Positions 43,838 through 54,212 of a stretch of DNA of 64,000 nt are shown in pieces. The stretch lies in assembly GCA_030655515.1 (NCBI GenBank), contig JAURVI010000037.1:1-64000 (forward strand), read 5' to 3'. How positions within the stretch are numbered: position 1 is the first letter of the stretch; each line of letters begins with the position of its first letter. The position numbers and the translations under genes were made by a program. The notes under the pieces were generated by a model. The model saw only the letters and a program-made list of their open reading frames with translations. It was not told the DNA's origin and made no database searches. Source of the DNA: Polaromonas sp. (GTDB lineage Bacteria; Pseudomonadota; Gammaproteobacteria; Burkholderiales; Burkholderiaceae_C).

Positions 43838-43951
43838 CAATGCTGTTCATTGAAGCGCCTCAACCCCGTTCGCCCTGAGCCTGTCGAAGGGTCGTCACAG
43901 TGCAAACAGGCTTCGACAAGCTCAGCCCGAACGGTTAAGCGAACAGTATTG
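43838..43951 (-). mobile_element. 114-bp palindromic miniature element, copy 2
   Basis: Inverted relative to copies 1 and 3. It starts CAATGCTGTTCATTGAAGCG and ends GAACAGTATTG on the plus strand. It is flanked by GGGCCAGTGC (43828-43837) and GGGCTAGTGC (43952-43961), a 10-bp duplication with one transition at its centre. The right flank belongs to the hairpin E3, so this copy jumped into E3, which had itself entered the isomerase gene. Confidence 0.8.
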
Positions 43952-43954
43952 GGG

Positions 43955-43993
43955 CTAGTGCAGTGTTGCATGCTGGATGGAACACTGCATCAG
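43955..43993. repeat. Short inverted-repeat element E3 (39 bp)
   Basis: CTAGTGCAGTGTTGCATGCT, then GGATGG, then AACACTGCATCAG. The ends pair, and the first 30 bases match the arm of E2, so it looks like an E2-type element that lost its interior. It interrupts the isomerase remnant and has been hit by the 114-bp element. Confidence 0.6.
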
Positions 43994-44065
43994 GACAAGC
44001 TCGACTTTGTTGAACGAAAACTCAAGGTCGGGTAAATTGCAACTTGAACAAGGAGACTGACCATC

Positions 44066-44758
44066 ATGGGTAAATTCATCGACCTCACATCGGCAGACGG
44101 TTTTGTGTTTCCGGCCTACGTGGCCGAGCCGGCCGGCAAAGCCAAGGCGGCCGTGGTCGTGCTGCAGGAGATCTTCGGCGTCAACTCGCACATTCGCTCG
44201 GTCGCCGACGGCTACGCGGCGGCCGGTTACCTGGCGGTGGCGCCGTCCACCTTCCACCGCATCCAGCCCGGCGTTGACCTGGGTTACACAGAGGCCGACG
44301 TGAACGCCGGTTTCGGTCTGAAGACGGCCGTCGAGGCGCTGCCGCCGCCGGGCATTCTGCAGGATATTCAGACCGCAATCAAGCATGCCGCGCAAAGCAC
44401 CGGTGGCGGCAAGGTCGGCATCGTCGGTTATTGCTGGGGCGGCTTGCTGACCTGGCGTGCCGCTTGCCTCCTGTCCGACCTGGCGGCAGCCGTCCCGTAT
44501 TACGGCGGCGGCATGACGACAGGCGAGGAGCCAAAGCGCAAGCCGGCCTGTCCGGTGATGGCGCACTTCGGCGACCAGGACCACTGGATTGCGCTGGACA
44601 CGGTGGAGGCCTTCAAGAAAGCGCAGCCCGGCGTGCAGGTGCATGTCTATGAAGCCGACCACGGCTTCAACTGCGATCGGCGCGGCGCCTACAACGAGGC
44701 GGCGGCCATGCTGGCCAAAGAGCGCACACTGGCGTTTTTTGCCAAACACCTCGGCTAA
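44066..44758 (+). CDS. Dienelactone hydrolase family protein
   Basis: Alpha/beta hydrolase of 230 residues. The nucleophile cysteine lies in VGIVGYCWGGLL, the catalytic aspartate near FGDQDHWI and the histidine in YEADHGFNCD, giving the Cys-Asp-His triad of dienelactone hydrolases. The typical substrate is a lactone from chloro- or hydroxymuconate breakdown, but many homologues have other esters as substrate and no catechol genes are near. AAGGAGA is the ribosome site. The gene lies between two 114-bp elements in opposite orientation (43838 and 44762). Confidence 0.9.
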   Translation: MGKFIDLTSADGFVFPAYVAEPAGKAKAAVVVLQEIFGVNSHIRSVADGYAAAGYLAVAPSTFHRIQPGVDLGYTEADVNAGFGLKTAVEALPPPGILQDIQTAIKHAAQSTGGGKVGIVGYCWGGLLTWRAACLLSDLAAAVPYYGGGMTTGEEPKRKPACPVMAHFGDQDHWIALDTVEAFKKAQPGVQVHVYEADHGFNCDRRGAYNEAAAMLAKERTLAFFAKHLG

Positions 44759-44761
44759 GCC

Positions 44762-44875
44762 CAATACTGTTCGCTTAACCGTTCGGGCTGAGCTTGTCGA
44801 AGCCTGTTTGCACTGTGACGACCCTTCGACAGGCTCAGGGCGAACGGGGTTGTAGCGCTTAAATGAACAGCATTG
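44762..44875 (+). mobile_element. 114-bp palindromic miniature element, copy 3
   Basis: The cleanest copy. It is flanked by a perfect 10-bp direct duplication CGGCTAAGCC (44752-44761 and 44876-44885), the first of which includes the dienelactone hydrolase stop codon. Ends CAATACTGTTCGCTTAA and TTAAATGAACAGCATTG are inverted repeats with few mismatches. It sits three bases after the stop, where it could also act as a transcript-ending hairpin. Confidence 0.85.
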
Positions 44876-45080
44876 CGGCTAAGCCATGTTCGTCGTTCTG
44901 GGGTACAAGCGTTTTCAGTCTGCACCCAGGCCGCTGACTGCACCGGCCCGGCGGTGCAGCGCGTTGGTGATCCAGTGCTGGGGGAATAAGTCTTGCGTCA
45001 TGACGTACGTGTGAAGAGTTGGCCGGAGGCACAGTTATCCTGGTGCCAGACCGTGATAAGTCGATCTCTGTCGGTTGCGC

Positions 45081-46247
45081 TCAAATTTCATGAGAGGTCA
45101 AAAAAATCTGTGCCCGTCGATCCGTTGGACGGCGCCCTGTGTTGATGAAATCGGTAAGCGACTGCGTCACCGCATCCACATCAAACCCCAGCGTTCGCAG
45201 GCTGGCTGGAATATTGCTGCTGCGCACCACGGACCGGGCGTAACCCTCGATGAAGGTCTGTTCGATGACGTGCATGCTCCCCAGCTCATAGAACGCTGCC
45301 ATGCCCCGGATATAGTCACTCTTGTTGACATCAGAAAATGAAAACGGCAAAAGGCCATGGACAAGCAGGGGCGCGTTGGCGGCCAGGCGTGAGGTGCGCT
45401 TGTTCCCGTTGGCAAAGGCCTGCAGATAGGGAATGCGCGTCAAGAGGTACAGCGCGGCATTGATGGCGGGCAGCGTGTTTGCCGTCGCGATGACTTTGTC
45501 AAGTGCCTTGGCGATGTAGCCGGTGCCGGGCCGAAACGGTGGGATATAGGCCGAAGCACCCAGACTCACGTCTTCAAACTCCCTGGGCTTGCCTCGTTGG
45601 TGCGCGGGCAAAAAGTGATCCGAGTCGGCGACTTCAGCCAGGTTGTGATCGTCCGTCAGCAGGGCATGCATCGCGCATACATTCTCAACCGTGAGCGCCC
45701 GGTTCGCCCACAGGTATTCAGCCGCCCTTTTGTGGTTGAGCACCAGAACGGCGTCGGCGGTCGGTTTGTCCTTGTTGCGTTGCCCGTAGCCGATCAGGGC
45801 TTCGGTGTCCAGGGCGGAATAGGTGCCTCCTTCAAGAACTGAAGACCCCCACGACAGATCAATCAAAAAGATCGCCAGAAAGCGTCGGTCCATGGGGTTG
45901 GCTATGGCCTGGATTTGCGTGCAGCGAAGGGCTCTTTCAGGATCGATGTTGGGAAGCGTCTCAAGCAGTGCTTCGTTGAAAGGAGCGGCTGGCCGCTGCT
46001 GCCAGGGGATGCTGAAATAGGCGTCTATATCGGCCCGGGTGAACGGTGAGGTGCAGACGTACCGCGTTGTGCGTCCGGCGCCTGCCGTCTTGATGGTGCC
46101 GTTGCCGACCAGCGCAGCCAGTCGCCTGTTCAGCGTCGAACGGCTGAGCTTCGGGAAAAATTTTTCAAGATTTTGTGGGGTGATCCCCGCCGGCCCGGCT
46201 GCGCCAATCTGGGCAAGAACTTCTGAAGGGTCGACGGTCGGAGGCAT
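45081..46247 (-). CDS. Fic-family protein with altered active-site motif
   Basis: A 388-residue protein. An N-terminal winged helix (about 8-65) is followed by a Fic_N-like region and the Fic core. The auto-inhibitory motif S-x-x-x-E-G is seen at residues 135-140 (SSVLEGG). The Fic active loop normally reads HPFx[D/E]GN[G/K]R; here residues 276-284 read QAFANGNKR, so the catalytic histidine is glutamine. The change is found in a sub-family and may mean lost or altered AMP-transfer. The 150 bases upstream are AT-rich, suggesting acquisition. It stands alone, with no antitoxin gene seen. Confidence 0.82.
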   Translation of the reverse strand: MPPTVDPSEVLAQIGAAGPAGITPQNLEKFFPKLSRSTLNRRLAALVGNGTIKTAGAGRTTRYVCTSPFTRADIDAYFSIPWQQRPAAPFNEALLETLPNIDPERALRCTQIQAIANPMDRRFLAIFLIDLSWGSSVLEGGTYSALDTEALIGYGQRNKDKPTADAVLVLNHKRAAEYLWANRALTVENVCAMHALLTDDHNLAEVADSDHFLPAHQRGKPREFEDVSLGASAYIPPFRPGTGYIAKALDKVIATANTLPAINAALYLLTRIPYLQAFANGNKRTSRLAANAPLLVHGLLPFSFSDVNKSDYIRGMAAFYELGSMHVIEQTFIEGYARSVVRSSNIPASLRTLGFDVDAVTQSLTDFINTGRRPTDRRAQIFLTSHEI

Positions 46248-46398
46248 GGTGATAAGAAATAAATTCTATAAGCTATTGAATACTAATGAATTTTTTAAAT
46301 CTTGTCACAAAAATATGCGAATCCGTCTTTCTTGCCACCCGCTCACGAAAGGGTGTGAAGGCATTCCTGGTCGGCTATTGGCTATTGCTTGCGCTGCG

Positions 46399-47511
46399 CT
46401 AACGCCCGCTTCTGGTCAGATAACGTTTGCGCCAGAACAGCAGGGCCAGCGCGACCGCTATCAGGCCCATGGTCGCCATGGCCCACCAGAAACCGCCTTG
46501 CAGGTGAATCAGCGGGAGGAACTCGAAGTTCATGCCGAAGATGCCGGCAATCAGGTTCAGGGGCATAAAAATCGCGGTCAGCACCGTGAGCGTGCGCATG
46601 ATGTCGTTGGTGCGGTTGCCCTGCGCGTTGAAGTGCATCTGCACCGCGGTCTCGGCATTTTGCTCCAGGCGCCGCACATGATGCACCACGCGCTCGATGT
46701 GCTCGAGCACATCGCGGCTGCGTACATGGAGCAACTCCTGTTCGCGCTGGCGGGCCGGCGTGTCGGCATCCGGCCAGGTTTTCAGGGCCTCGATCCAGTC
46801 CTGCACGGCCGAGCGCTGGTCTTCGCAGACCTGATCGAGCTGATGCAGCGACAGCCGGGCATCGAGCAGCGCCCCCCAGTTGTTGAAGCGCGTGCGCGGG
46901 TTGAGCAGCTCGGCCTGCCAGTGGTCGAGCTGGCGCGTGAGTTCGCGGCGCAAGTCCAGGTAGCCGTCCACCATGTGGTTCACGATGCGCAGCATCAGGT
47001 CGGCCGGGCTGGCGGGCAGGCGCATGCCGGTCGGGTGCGGCGCCGCGGAGGCAACGCTGAGCAGCTTGGCGGCATAGGCCTCGCGCACCGCGCAATCGGC
47101 CGGGTGGACGGTCAGCAGCACATGGTCGAACACGGCAAAACCCACGGGGCTGGTGTCGATGCGTTTGAGGATGGGCGGCCCGCTGCGTCTGGGCGGCCGG
47201 CGCGGCGACTCGGCAGGCGGCTCAGCGGCCTCGGCACTGCCCGCTGCCAGACGGCGGAACACCAGCACGTCGTATTGCGAGGTGTAGTCGTAGTGCGAGG
47301 GCAGTTGGTTGTTGAGCAGATCGGAGATGTGAAGATCCACCAGTTGCATGCCGCACAACTGCTGCAGGCCGACCTGGATGTCGGCCTGCAGCACTTCAAA
47401 CTCGCGCCGTCCGCAGGCAATCCAGACAAAACCCTGGGCCGGCGGCTGGGTCGGCAGGGTGTCGGTTTCCGTGATGCGCTGGGTGCCCGGCGTGATGTTG
47501 AAGATACGCAT
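46399..47511 (-). CDS. corA: CorA-family magnesium/divalent cation transporter
   Basis: A 370-residue pentameric channel protein. A large N-terminal cytoplasmic domain (about 1-300) is followed by two membrane helices at the end. The selectivity motif GMN is present in GIFGMNFEFLPLIHLQGGFW, which stands in for the usual MPEL loop. Length and the RKRYL basic end match CorA or ZntB-like proteins; magnesium is the default assignment. ATG 47511 starts the protein cleanly and no partner gene adjoins. Confidence 0.88.
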   Translation of the reverse strand: MRIFNITPGTQRITETDTLPTQPPAQGFVWIACGRREFEVLQADIQVGLQQLCGMQLVDLHISDLLNNQLPSHYDYTSQYDVLVFRRLAAGSAEAAEPPAESPRRPPRRSGPPILKRIDTSPVGFAVFDHVLLTVHPADCAVREAYAAKLLSVASAAPHPTGMRLPASPADLMLRIVNHMVDGYLDLRRELTRQLDHWQAELLNPRTRFNNWGALLDARLSLHQLDQVCEDQRSAVQDWIEALKTWPDADTPARQREQELLHVRSRDVLEHIERVVHHVRRLEQNAETAVQMHFNAQGNRTNDIMRTLTVLTAIFMPLNLIAGIFGMNFEFLPLIHLQGGFWWAMATMGLIAVALALLFWRKRYLTRSGR

Positions 47512-47591
47512 TTTCTACCCTGCAATGATTGATAAAAATAGGCGCCCAGACCTTTCGGAGGTTGCTCAACGAGATATGGACGGTGGTCGGC

Positions 47592-48671
<1,080 letters not shown>

Positions 48672-48754
48672 TCAAGGCAGCGCTGGACAAGCGCCTCGGG
48701 CGTGACGTTGCGCTGAAGCCTTTTGAGGCCGTCTCTGGCGCAGAGGCAGGCGGT

Positions 48755-49498
48755 TCAGGCGCCAGACGTCGGTGCAAACAAGTCTACCCGGTCGGTGATG
48801 ATGCCGTCGGTGCCCAGATCGATCAGGCGCCGGGCCGCCGATTCGTCGTTGACGGTGTAGCTCAAGGCGCGAAACCCGGCGCTTTGGGTCTGCAGCACGC
48901 TGGCGCGGTCCCACAGGGCGTGATCGCAAACCACGGCCACGCAATCGAGGGTCAGCGCTGTTTCCAGCCAGTCCGGCCCTAAGCTGTCGAGCAGCAGGCC
49001 GCGCGGCAACCATGGCTGCGCGGCTCTGGCGGCTTGCAGCGCATCGGGCTGAAACGAGGTCAGCAGCGGCGGCACGGCGGCGCCTTCCCAAAGGCGTGCC
49101 GCAGCGTCGGCCACCGCGTTGCCGGTTTGCGCTTCCAGTCCGGGGGTCGGTTTGATTTCGATGTTCAGAAAGTAGCCGTTGCGCTGGCAATACCGCGCGA
49201 CGTTGTCAAGACTGGCCAGCGGCTCGCCAGCGTAGGCGCGCGAGTGCCAACTGCCCGCGTCGAGCCGCGACAGCGCTTCCCAGGGCAAGTCGCCGCCGAT
49301 GCCATGGCCGCTGGTTGTGCGTTCCAGACTTGTGTCGTGCATCAGAAAGGGCACACCATCGGCGCTCAACTTCACATCGCATTCGAACATGCGGTAGCCG
49401 TGAGCGGCACCCAGGCGAAATGCCGCTAAAGTGTTCTCGGGCGCCAGCTTGCCGGCGCCGCGGTGGGCGATCCAGCGGGGGTAGGGCCAGGGCGTCAT
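48755..49498 (-). CDS. ugpQ: Glycerophosphodiester phosphodiesterase
   Basis: A 247-residue TIM-barrel enzyme that splits glycerophosphodiesters into glycerol-3-phosphate and an alcohol. Catalytic histidines and acids lie in IAHRGAGKLAPENTL, FECDVKLSADG and FLMHD. No signal peptide is seen, so it should be cytoplasmic like UgpQ. ATG 49498 fits family length; a longer frame begins at 49558. The ugp transporter genes are not in the window. Confidence 0.92.
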   Translation of the reverse strand: MTPWPYPRWIAHRGAGKLAPENTLAAFRLGAAHGYRMFECDVKLSADGVPFLMHDTSLERTTSGHGIGGDLPWEALSRLDAGSWHSRAYAGEPLASLDNVARYCQRNGYFLNIEIKPTPGLEAQTGNAVADAAARLWEGAAVPPLLTSFQPDALQAARAAQPWLPRGLLLDSLGPDWLETALTLDCVAVVCDHALWDRASVLQTQSAGFRALSYTVNDESAARRLIDLGTDGIITDRVDLFAPTSGA

Positions 49499-49726
49499 CA
49501 GGCAGCGACTCTTCGTCGTGAAAGCGGCGACCCTGTCCGGGAAACGGTTTTTCATCAAAACTCCTGAGTTGAACTGCTATCCAGGTGTGACAATCCCGGT
49601 TTAACAAGCGGGCGCTCCAAGGGAACGCCGGACGCCCCCGGCGCGACCATGCTGCACTGCGGTAACATAGGCTCGCAGCGCCCGACAGCACCGTACGCCT
49701 GTTGACAAAGGCTGAATTTTCTCACG

Positions 49727-52700
49727 ATGAATGCCCCCACCACCTTCAAAGAACTGAACGTTTTCGCCGGCGACGCCCATGGGCAAGCCCGCATTCGCGA
49801 GATTCCCTACAACTACACCTCGTTTTCCGACCGCGAAGTCGTGATTCGGCTGCTTGGCGAACGCGCCTGGGATTTGCTGAACCTGCTGCGCGATGAGCGT
49901 CGCACCGGCCGTTCGGCCCGCATGTTGTACGAAGTGCTGGGCGATGTCTGGGTGGTGCAGCGCAACCCCTATTTGCAAGATGATCTGCTGGACAACCCGA
50001 AACGCCGAAAACTGCTCGTAGAGGCCTTGCAGCACCGTCTCGGCGAAGTCGCAAAACGCCGTACCCCCGAGACCGACGTGCAACGGGACGCCATCGTCGG
50101 CGAACTGCTTGAAACAGCGCGCACCGCCGTCAGCCGCTTTTCCGCCTCGTTCGAGGAAATGGCCGAGCTGCGCCGCCAGACCGCGCGCAAGCTGGGCAAG
50201 TTCACGCGCAAGGACAACATCAAATTCGACGGGCTGTCGCGCGTCTCGCACGTGACCGATGCGACCGACTGGCGCGTCGAATACCCCTTCGTGGTGCTGA
50301 CGCCGGACACCGAGGTCGAAATGGCCGGCCTGGTCAAGGGCTGTATTGAACTGGGGCTGACGATCATTCCCCGCGGCGGCGGCACCGGCTACACCGGCGG
50401 CGCGATTCCGCTGAGCTGGAAGTCGGTGGTCATCAACACCGAAAAACTGGAGACCATGACCGGCGTGGAAATGGTGTCGCTGCCCGGTCTTGCACAGCCT
50501 GTGGCAACGGTGTGGACCGAAGCCGGCGTGGTGACCCAGCGCGTGGCCGATGCGGCGGAACGCGGCGGCTTTGTGTTCGCCGTCGATCCGACCTCGGCTG
50601 AAGCGTCCTGCATTGGCGGCAACATCGCGATGAACGCCGGCGGGAAAAAAGCGGTGCTGTGGGGCACGGCGCTGGACAACCTCGCCTCCTGGCGCATGGT
50701 GACGCCCGATGCCCAGTGGCTGGAAGTCACGCGCCTGAACCACAACCTCGGCAAGATCCACGACGCCGAGACGGCCAGTTTCGAGCTGAAGTATTTCGAA
50801 GCCGACGGCAAGATGCCGGTACGCACCGAGCGTCTCGATATTCCCGGAAAAACCTTCCGCAAAGAGGGCCTGGGCAAGGACGTGACCGACAAGTTCCTCA
50901 GCGGCCTGCCCGGCATTCAAAAAGAAGGCTGCGACGGCCTGATCACCAGCGCGCGCTGGATCGTGCATCGCATGCCGGCGCACACGCGCACCGTCTGCCT
51001 GGAGTTTTTCGGCAATGCCAGGGACGCCGTGCCCAGCATCGTCGAGATCAAGGACTTCATGTTTGCCGAGCAAAAGCGCGGCGGCGCGATTCTGACGGGC
51101 CTGGAACATCTGGACGACCGCTACCTGAAGGCGGTCGGTTATACGACCAAATCGAAAAAGCATGGTGGTTTGCCGAAAATGGTGCTGGTGGGCGACATTG
51201 CCGGAGACGATGCCGATGCGGTGGCGCGTGCGACCTCGGAAGTGGTGAGGATTGCCAACTCGCGCCAGGGAGAAGGTTTTATCGCCATCAGCCCGGACGC
51301 GCGCAAGAAATTCTGGCTAGACCGCAAGCGCACCGCGGCGATTTCCAGGCATACCAATGCTTTCAAGATCAACGAAGACGTGGTGATTCCGCTGCCGCGC
51401 ATGGCCGAGTACACCGACGGCATAGAGCGCATCAACATCGAGCTGAGCCTGGTCAACAAGATCAAACTCTGCGATGCGCTGGAGTCCTTTTTTCTCAAAG
51501 GCAATTTGCCCCTGGGCAAGTCGGACGATGCCGGCGAGATTGCGTCGGCCGAGCTGCTGGAAGACCGGGTCGGCCAGGCGCTTGCGCTGGTCACCGAGGT
51601 TCGCTCCTTGTGGTCGGGCTGGCTGCACAACATCGATACGCTGTTTCCGCAGTTGCAGGACCATAGTCTGCGCGCCAGTTGGAAAACCCAGCTCCGGGTC
51701 CGGCTGCAAACGATTTTTACCGGTGCGGCGTTTGTGCCGATTCTCGATCAGTGCAATGCCATTCACAAGCGCGTGCTCAAGGGCCGGGTCTGGGCCGCCC
51801 TGCACATGCATGCCGGCGACGGCAATGTGCATACCAATCTGCCGGTCAACAGCGACGACTACGAAATGCTGCAAACCGCGCACCAGGCGGTCGCGCGCAT
51901 CATGGTGCTGGCGCGTTCGCTCGACGGCGTGATCTCCGGTGAACACGGCATTGGCATCACCAAACTCGATTTCCTGACGACCGAAGAGCTGCAGCCGTTC
52001 ACCGACTACAAGCACCGGGTCGATCCGCAAGGCCGTTTCAACAAAGGCAAGCTGCTCCGGGACGCGCGTTTTCCGGCGGGCCTGACCAACGCCTACACGC
52101 CCAGCTTTGGCCTGATGGGCCACGAATCGCTGATCATGCAGCAGTCGGACATTGGCGCGATTGCCGGCAGCATCAAGGATTGCCTGCGCTGCGGCAAGTG
52201 CAAACCGGTGTGCGCCACCCATGTGCCGCGCGCCAACCTGCTCTACAGCCCGCGCAACAAGATTCTGGCGACCTCGCTGCTGATCGAAGCCTTTTTGTAC
52301 GAAGAGCAGACGCGGCGCGGCATCTCTATCCGCCACTGGGAAGAGTTTGAGGATGTGGCCGACCATTGCACGGTCTGCCACAAGTGCCTGAGCCCGTGCC
52401 CGGTGGACATCGATTTTGGCGATGTGTCCATGAACATGCGCAACCTGCTGCGCAAGATGGGTCAGAAGTCTTTCCGCCCCGGCAATGCGGCAGCCATGTT
52501 TTTCCTGAACGCGACCAGCCCGCAAACCATCAAATTCATGCGCAGTGCGATGGTGGACATCGGCTTCAAGGTCCAGCGTGCCGCCAACGATGTCTTGCGG
52601 ACGCTGACCAGAAAGCAGACGGCCAAACCGCCTGCAACGGTAGGCCGGGCGCCGGTGAAAGAGCAGGTCATCCACTTCATCAACAAGAAAATGCCGGGTG

Positions 52701-53593
52701 GTTTGCCGAAGAAAACCGCACGCGCGCTGCTCGATATCGAAGACCAGGACTACGTTCCCATCATCCGCAACCCGAAAACCACCACGTCGGAAACCGAAGC
52801 GGTGTTTTATTTTCCCGGTTGCGGTTCAGAGCGCCTGTTTTCGCAAGTGGGCCTGGCCACCCAGGCCATGCTGTGGCACGCCGGTGTGCAAACCGTGCTG
52901 CCGCCGGGTTATCTGTGCTGCGGCTATCCGCAGCGCGGCAGCGGCCAGTTCGACAAGGCCGAAAAAATCATCACCGACAACCGCGTGCTGTTTCACCGCG
53001 TGGCCAATACGCTGAACTACCTGGACATCAAGACGGTGGTGGTCAGTTGCGGCACCTGCTACGATCAGTTGCAGGGCTATGAATTCGACAAGATATTTCC
53101 GGGCTGCCGCATCATCGACATTCACGAGTATCTGCTCGAAAAGGGCATCACGTTGCACGCGAGCCAGGGTTACCTGTACCACGACCCCTGCCACAGCCCG
53201 ATGAAGCTGCAGGAACCGATGAAAACCGTCAAGGCCCTGCTGGGTGACCAGGTGCTGGAGAGCAAGCGCTGCTGCGGCGAATCGGGCACGCTGGGCGTGA
53301 CGCGCCCGGACATCTCCACGCAAATCCGCTTTCGCAAGGAAGAAGAGCTGCAACAGGACGAGGCCAGATTGCGGGCCAGCGGCGCGGTGGGCGGCACCGG
53401 CAATGTCAAGATTCTGACCAGTTGCCCCAGTTGCCTGCAGGGCCTGTCACGCTTCGGCAACGACTTGCAAAACGGCTTGCTGGAGGCCGACTACATCGTC
53501 GTCGAAATGGCCAACCGGATTCTGGGCAAGGAGTGGCTGCCCGCTTATGTGGCCGCGGCCAACCACGGCGGCATTGAGCGGGTGCTGGTTTAG
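49727..53593 (+). CDS. Large FAD/4Fe-4S oxidoreductase (DUF3683, D-lactate/glycolate oxidase-like)
   Basis: A 1288-residue multidomain protein. A DUF3683 region (about 1-150) is followed by an FAD_binding_4 domain (about 180-340, [19 protein letters not shown]), FAD-oxidase C domain (about 430-790, [13 protein letters not shown]), two [4Fe-4S] motifs ([16 protein letters not shown] near 820; [15 protein letters not shown] near 885) and two CCG domains ([19 protein letters not shown]). This fuses in one chain what Glc/Dld systems split among subunits. It probably oxidises a 2-hydroxy acid and passes electrons to quinone through the Fe-S and CCG parts. The substrate is not determined. Confidence 0.9.
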   Translation: MNAPTTFKELNVFAGDAHGQARIREIPYNYTSFSDREVVIRLLGERAWDLLNLLRDERRTGRSARMLYEVLGDVWVVQRNPYLQDDLLDNPKRRKLLVEALQHRLGEVAKRRTPETDVQRDAIVGELLETARTAVSRFSASFEEMAELRRQTARKLGKFTRKDNIKFDGLSRVSHVTDATDWRVEYPFVVLTPDTEVEMAGLVKGCIELGLTIIPRGGGTGYTGGAIPLSWKSVVINTEKLETMTGVEMVSLPGLAQPVATVWTEAGVVTQRVADAAERGGFVFAVDPTSAEASCIGGNIAMNAGGKKAVLWGTALDNLASWRMVTPDAQWLEVTRLNHNLGKIHDAETASFELKYFEADGKMPVRTERLDIPGKTFRKEGLGKDVTDKFLSGLPGIQKEGCDGLITSARWIVHRMPAHTRTVCLEFFGNARDAVPSIVEIKDFMFAEQKRGGAILTGLEHLDDRYLKAVGYTTKSKKHGGLPKMVLVGDIAGDDADAVARATSEVVRIANSRQGEGFIAISPDARKKFWLDRKRTAAISRHTNAFKINEDVVIPLPRMAEYTDGIERINIELSLVNKIKLCDALESFFLKGNLPLGKSDDAGEIASAELLEDRVGQALALVTEVRSLWSGWLHNIDTLFPQLQDHSLRASWKTQLRVRLQTIFTGAAFVPILDQCNAIHKRVLKGRVWAALHMHAGDGNVHTNLPVNSDDYEMLQTAHQAVARIMVLARSLDGVISGEHGIGITKLDFLTTEELQPFTDYKHRVDPQGRFNKGKLLRDARFPAGLTNAYTPSFGLMGHESLIMQQSDIGAIAGSIKDCLRCGKCKPVCATHVPRANLLYSPRNKILATSLLIEAFLYEEQTRRGISIRHWEEFEDVADHCTVCHKCLSPCPVDIDFGDVSMNMRNLLRKMGQKSFRPGNAAAMFFLNATSPQTIKFMRSAMVDIGFKVQRAANDVLRTLTRKQTAKPPATVGRAPVKEQVIHFINKKMPGGLPKKTARALLDIEDQDYVPIIRNPKTTTSETEAVFYFPGCGSERLFSQVGLATQAMLWHAGVQTVLPPGYLCCGYPQRGSGQFDKAEKIITDNRVLFHRVANTLNYLDIKTVVVSCGTCYDQLQGYEFDKIFPGCRIIDIHEYLLEKGITLHASQGYLYHDPCHSPMKLQEPMKTVKALLGDQVLESKRCCGESGTLGVTRPDISTQIRFRKEEELQQDEARLRASGAVGGTGNVKILTSCPSCLQGLSRFGNDLQNGLLEADYIVVEMANRILGKEWLPAYVAAANHGGIERVLV

Positions 53594-53630
53594 TGCCCGC
53601 TCATATTTTTTCAGGAAACGATTGACCACC

Positions 53631-54044
53631 ATGGCAGGTCTTCAGCCCGGCACACCGAATCCCACGGCACTGACTGTGCATACCCGGTCGCGGGTCCTGG
53701 AAATTGCGTTTGCAGACGGCGCCGAGTTCAAAATTCCCTTTGAGCTGATGCGCGTTTATTCGCCGTCGGCCGAAGTCCAGGGCCATGGTCCGGGCCAGGA
53801 GGTGCTGCAGACCGGCAAGCGCGAGGTCAACGTGGTCGAACTGGAGCCTGTCGGCAACTATGCCGTCAAGCCGGTTTTCTCGGACGGCCATGAGAGCGGC
53901 ATCTTTTCGTGGAACTACCTTTACTTCCTGGGTTCCGAGCAGGCGCGTTTGTGGGCCGAGTACGTGCAGCGCCTGGAGGCAGCCGGCATGCAGCGCGACG
54001 CGCCCATGGCCGCGGCCGCCGGCCACGCTTGCAGCAGCCATTGA
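53631..54044 (+). CDS. DUF971 (gamma-butyrobetaine hydroxylase-like N-domain) protein
   Basis: A 137-residue protein of the DUF971 family, which resembles the N-terminal domain of gamma-butyrobetaine hydroxylase and often sits with ubiquinone or Fe-S genes. Visible are VLEIAFADGAEFKIPFELMRVYSPSAEV and GNYAVKPVFSDGHESGIFSW, and a C-terminal Cys/His end (GHACSSH). ATG 53631 follows AGGAAAC and is 38 bases after the oxidoreductase. Its place next to ubiE supports a link to quinone or Fe-S biology, which is inference. Confidence 0.88.
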   Translation: MAGLQPGTPNPTALTVHTRSRVLEIAFADGAEFKIPFELMRVYSPSAEVQGHGPGQEVLQTGKREVNVVELEPVGNYAVKPVFSDGHESGIFSWNYLYFLGSEQARLWAEYVQRLEAAGMQRDAPMAAAAGHACSSH

Positions 54045-54055
54045 CGCCTGTCGGA

Positions 54056-54132
54056 AACACCTGCCAGTCCGCCATCAACTTCATAGCCTCATAGCTGCTT
54101 GCGCCGTGTTGCCAGCGGCGGGTGTTGTTTTT
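54056..54132 (+). terminator. Possible terminator before ubiE
   Basis: AACACCTGCC (54056-54065) can pair fully, with one G-U, with GGCGGGTGTT (54117-54126), followed by GTTTTTC. The loop is about 50 bases, which weakens the call. Confidence 0.3.
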
Positions 54133-54212
54133 CAACATAAAGAGGGGGCAATGCCCCACGCAAGGACAGGGTTGTCGCCTGAATTGTCGGCTTTCACCCC
54201 TAGCATTGGCTT

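Larger units (their letters stand above)
43719..44035 (+). pseudogene. 2-hydroxychromene-2-carboxylate isomerase-like (DsbA family) remnant
   Basis: Only the C-terminal end remains and it is split. The first piece (43719-43836) reads RYEANTRRAIDAGVFGAPGY and VIAGEIFW; the second (43991-44035) reads QDKLDFVERKLKVG and stops. Together they give the GVFGAP...FWGQDxLDF end of HCCA isomerases and related DsbA-fold enzymes. A 114-bp element and a 39-bp hairpin lie between the pieces, exactly where FW is followed by QD. The N-terminal two thirds are absent. Confidence 0.78.

Noticed and set aside
43838-44875. Composite transposon carrying the dienelactone hydrolase gene
   Set aside because: Each 114-bp element has its own 10-bp duplication, so they inserted separately and no outer duplication joins the unit.
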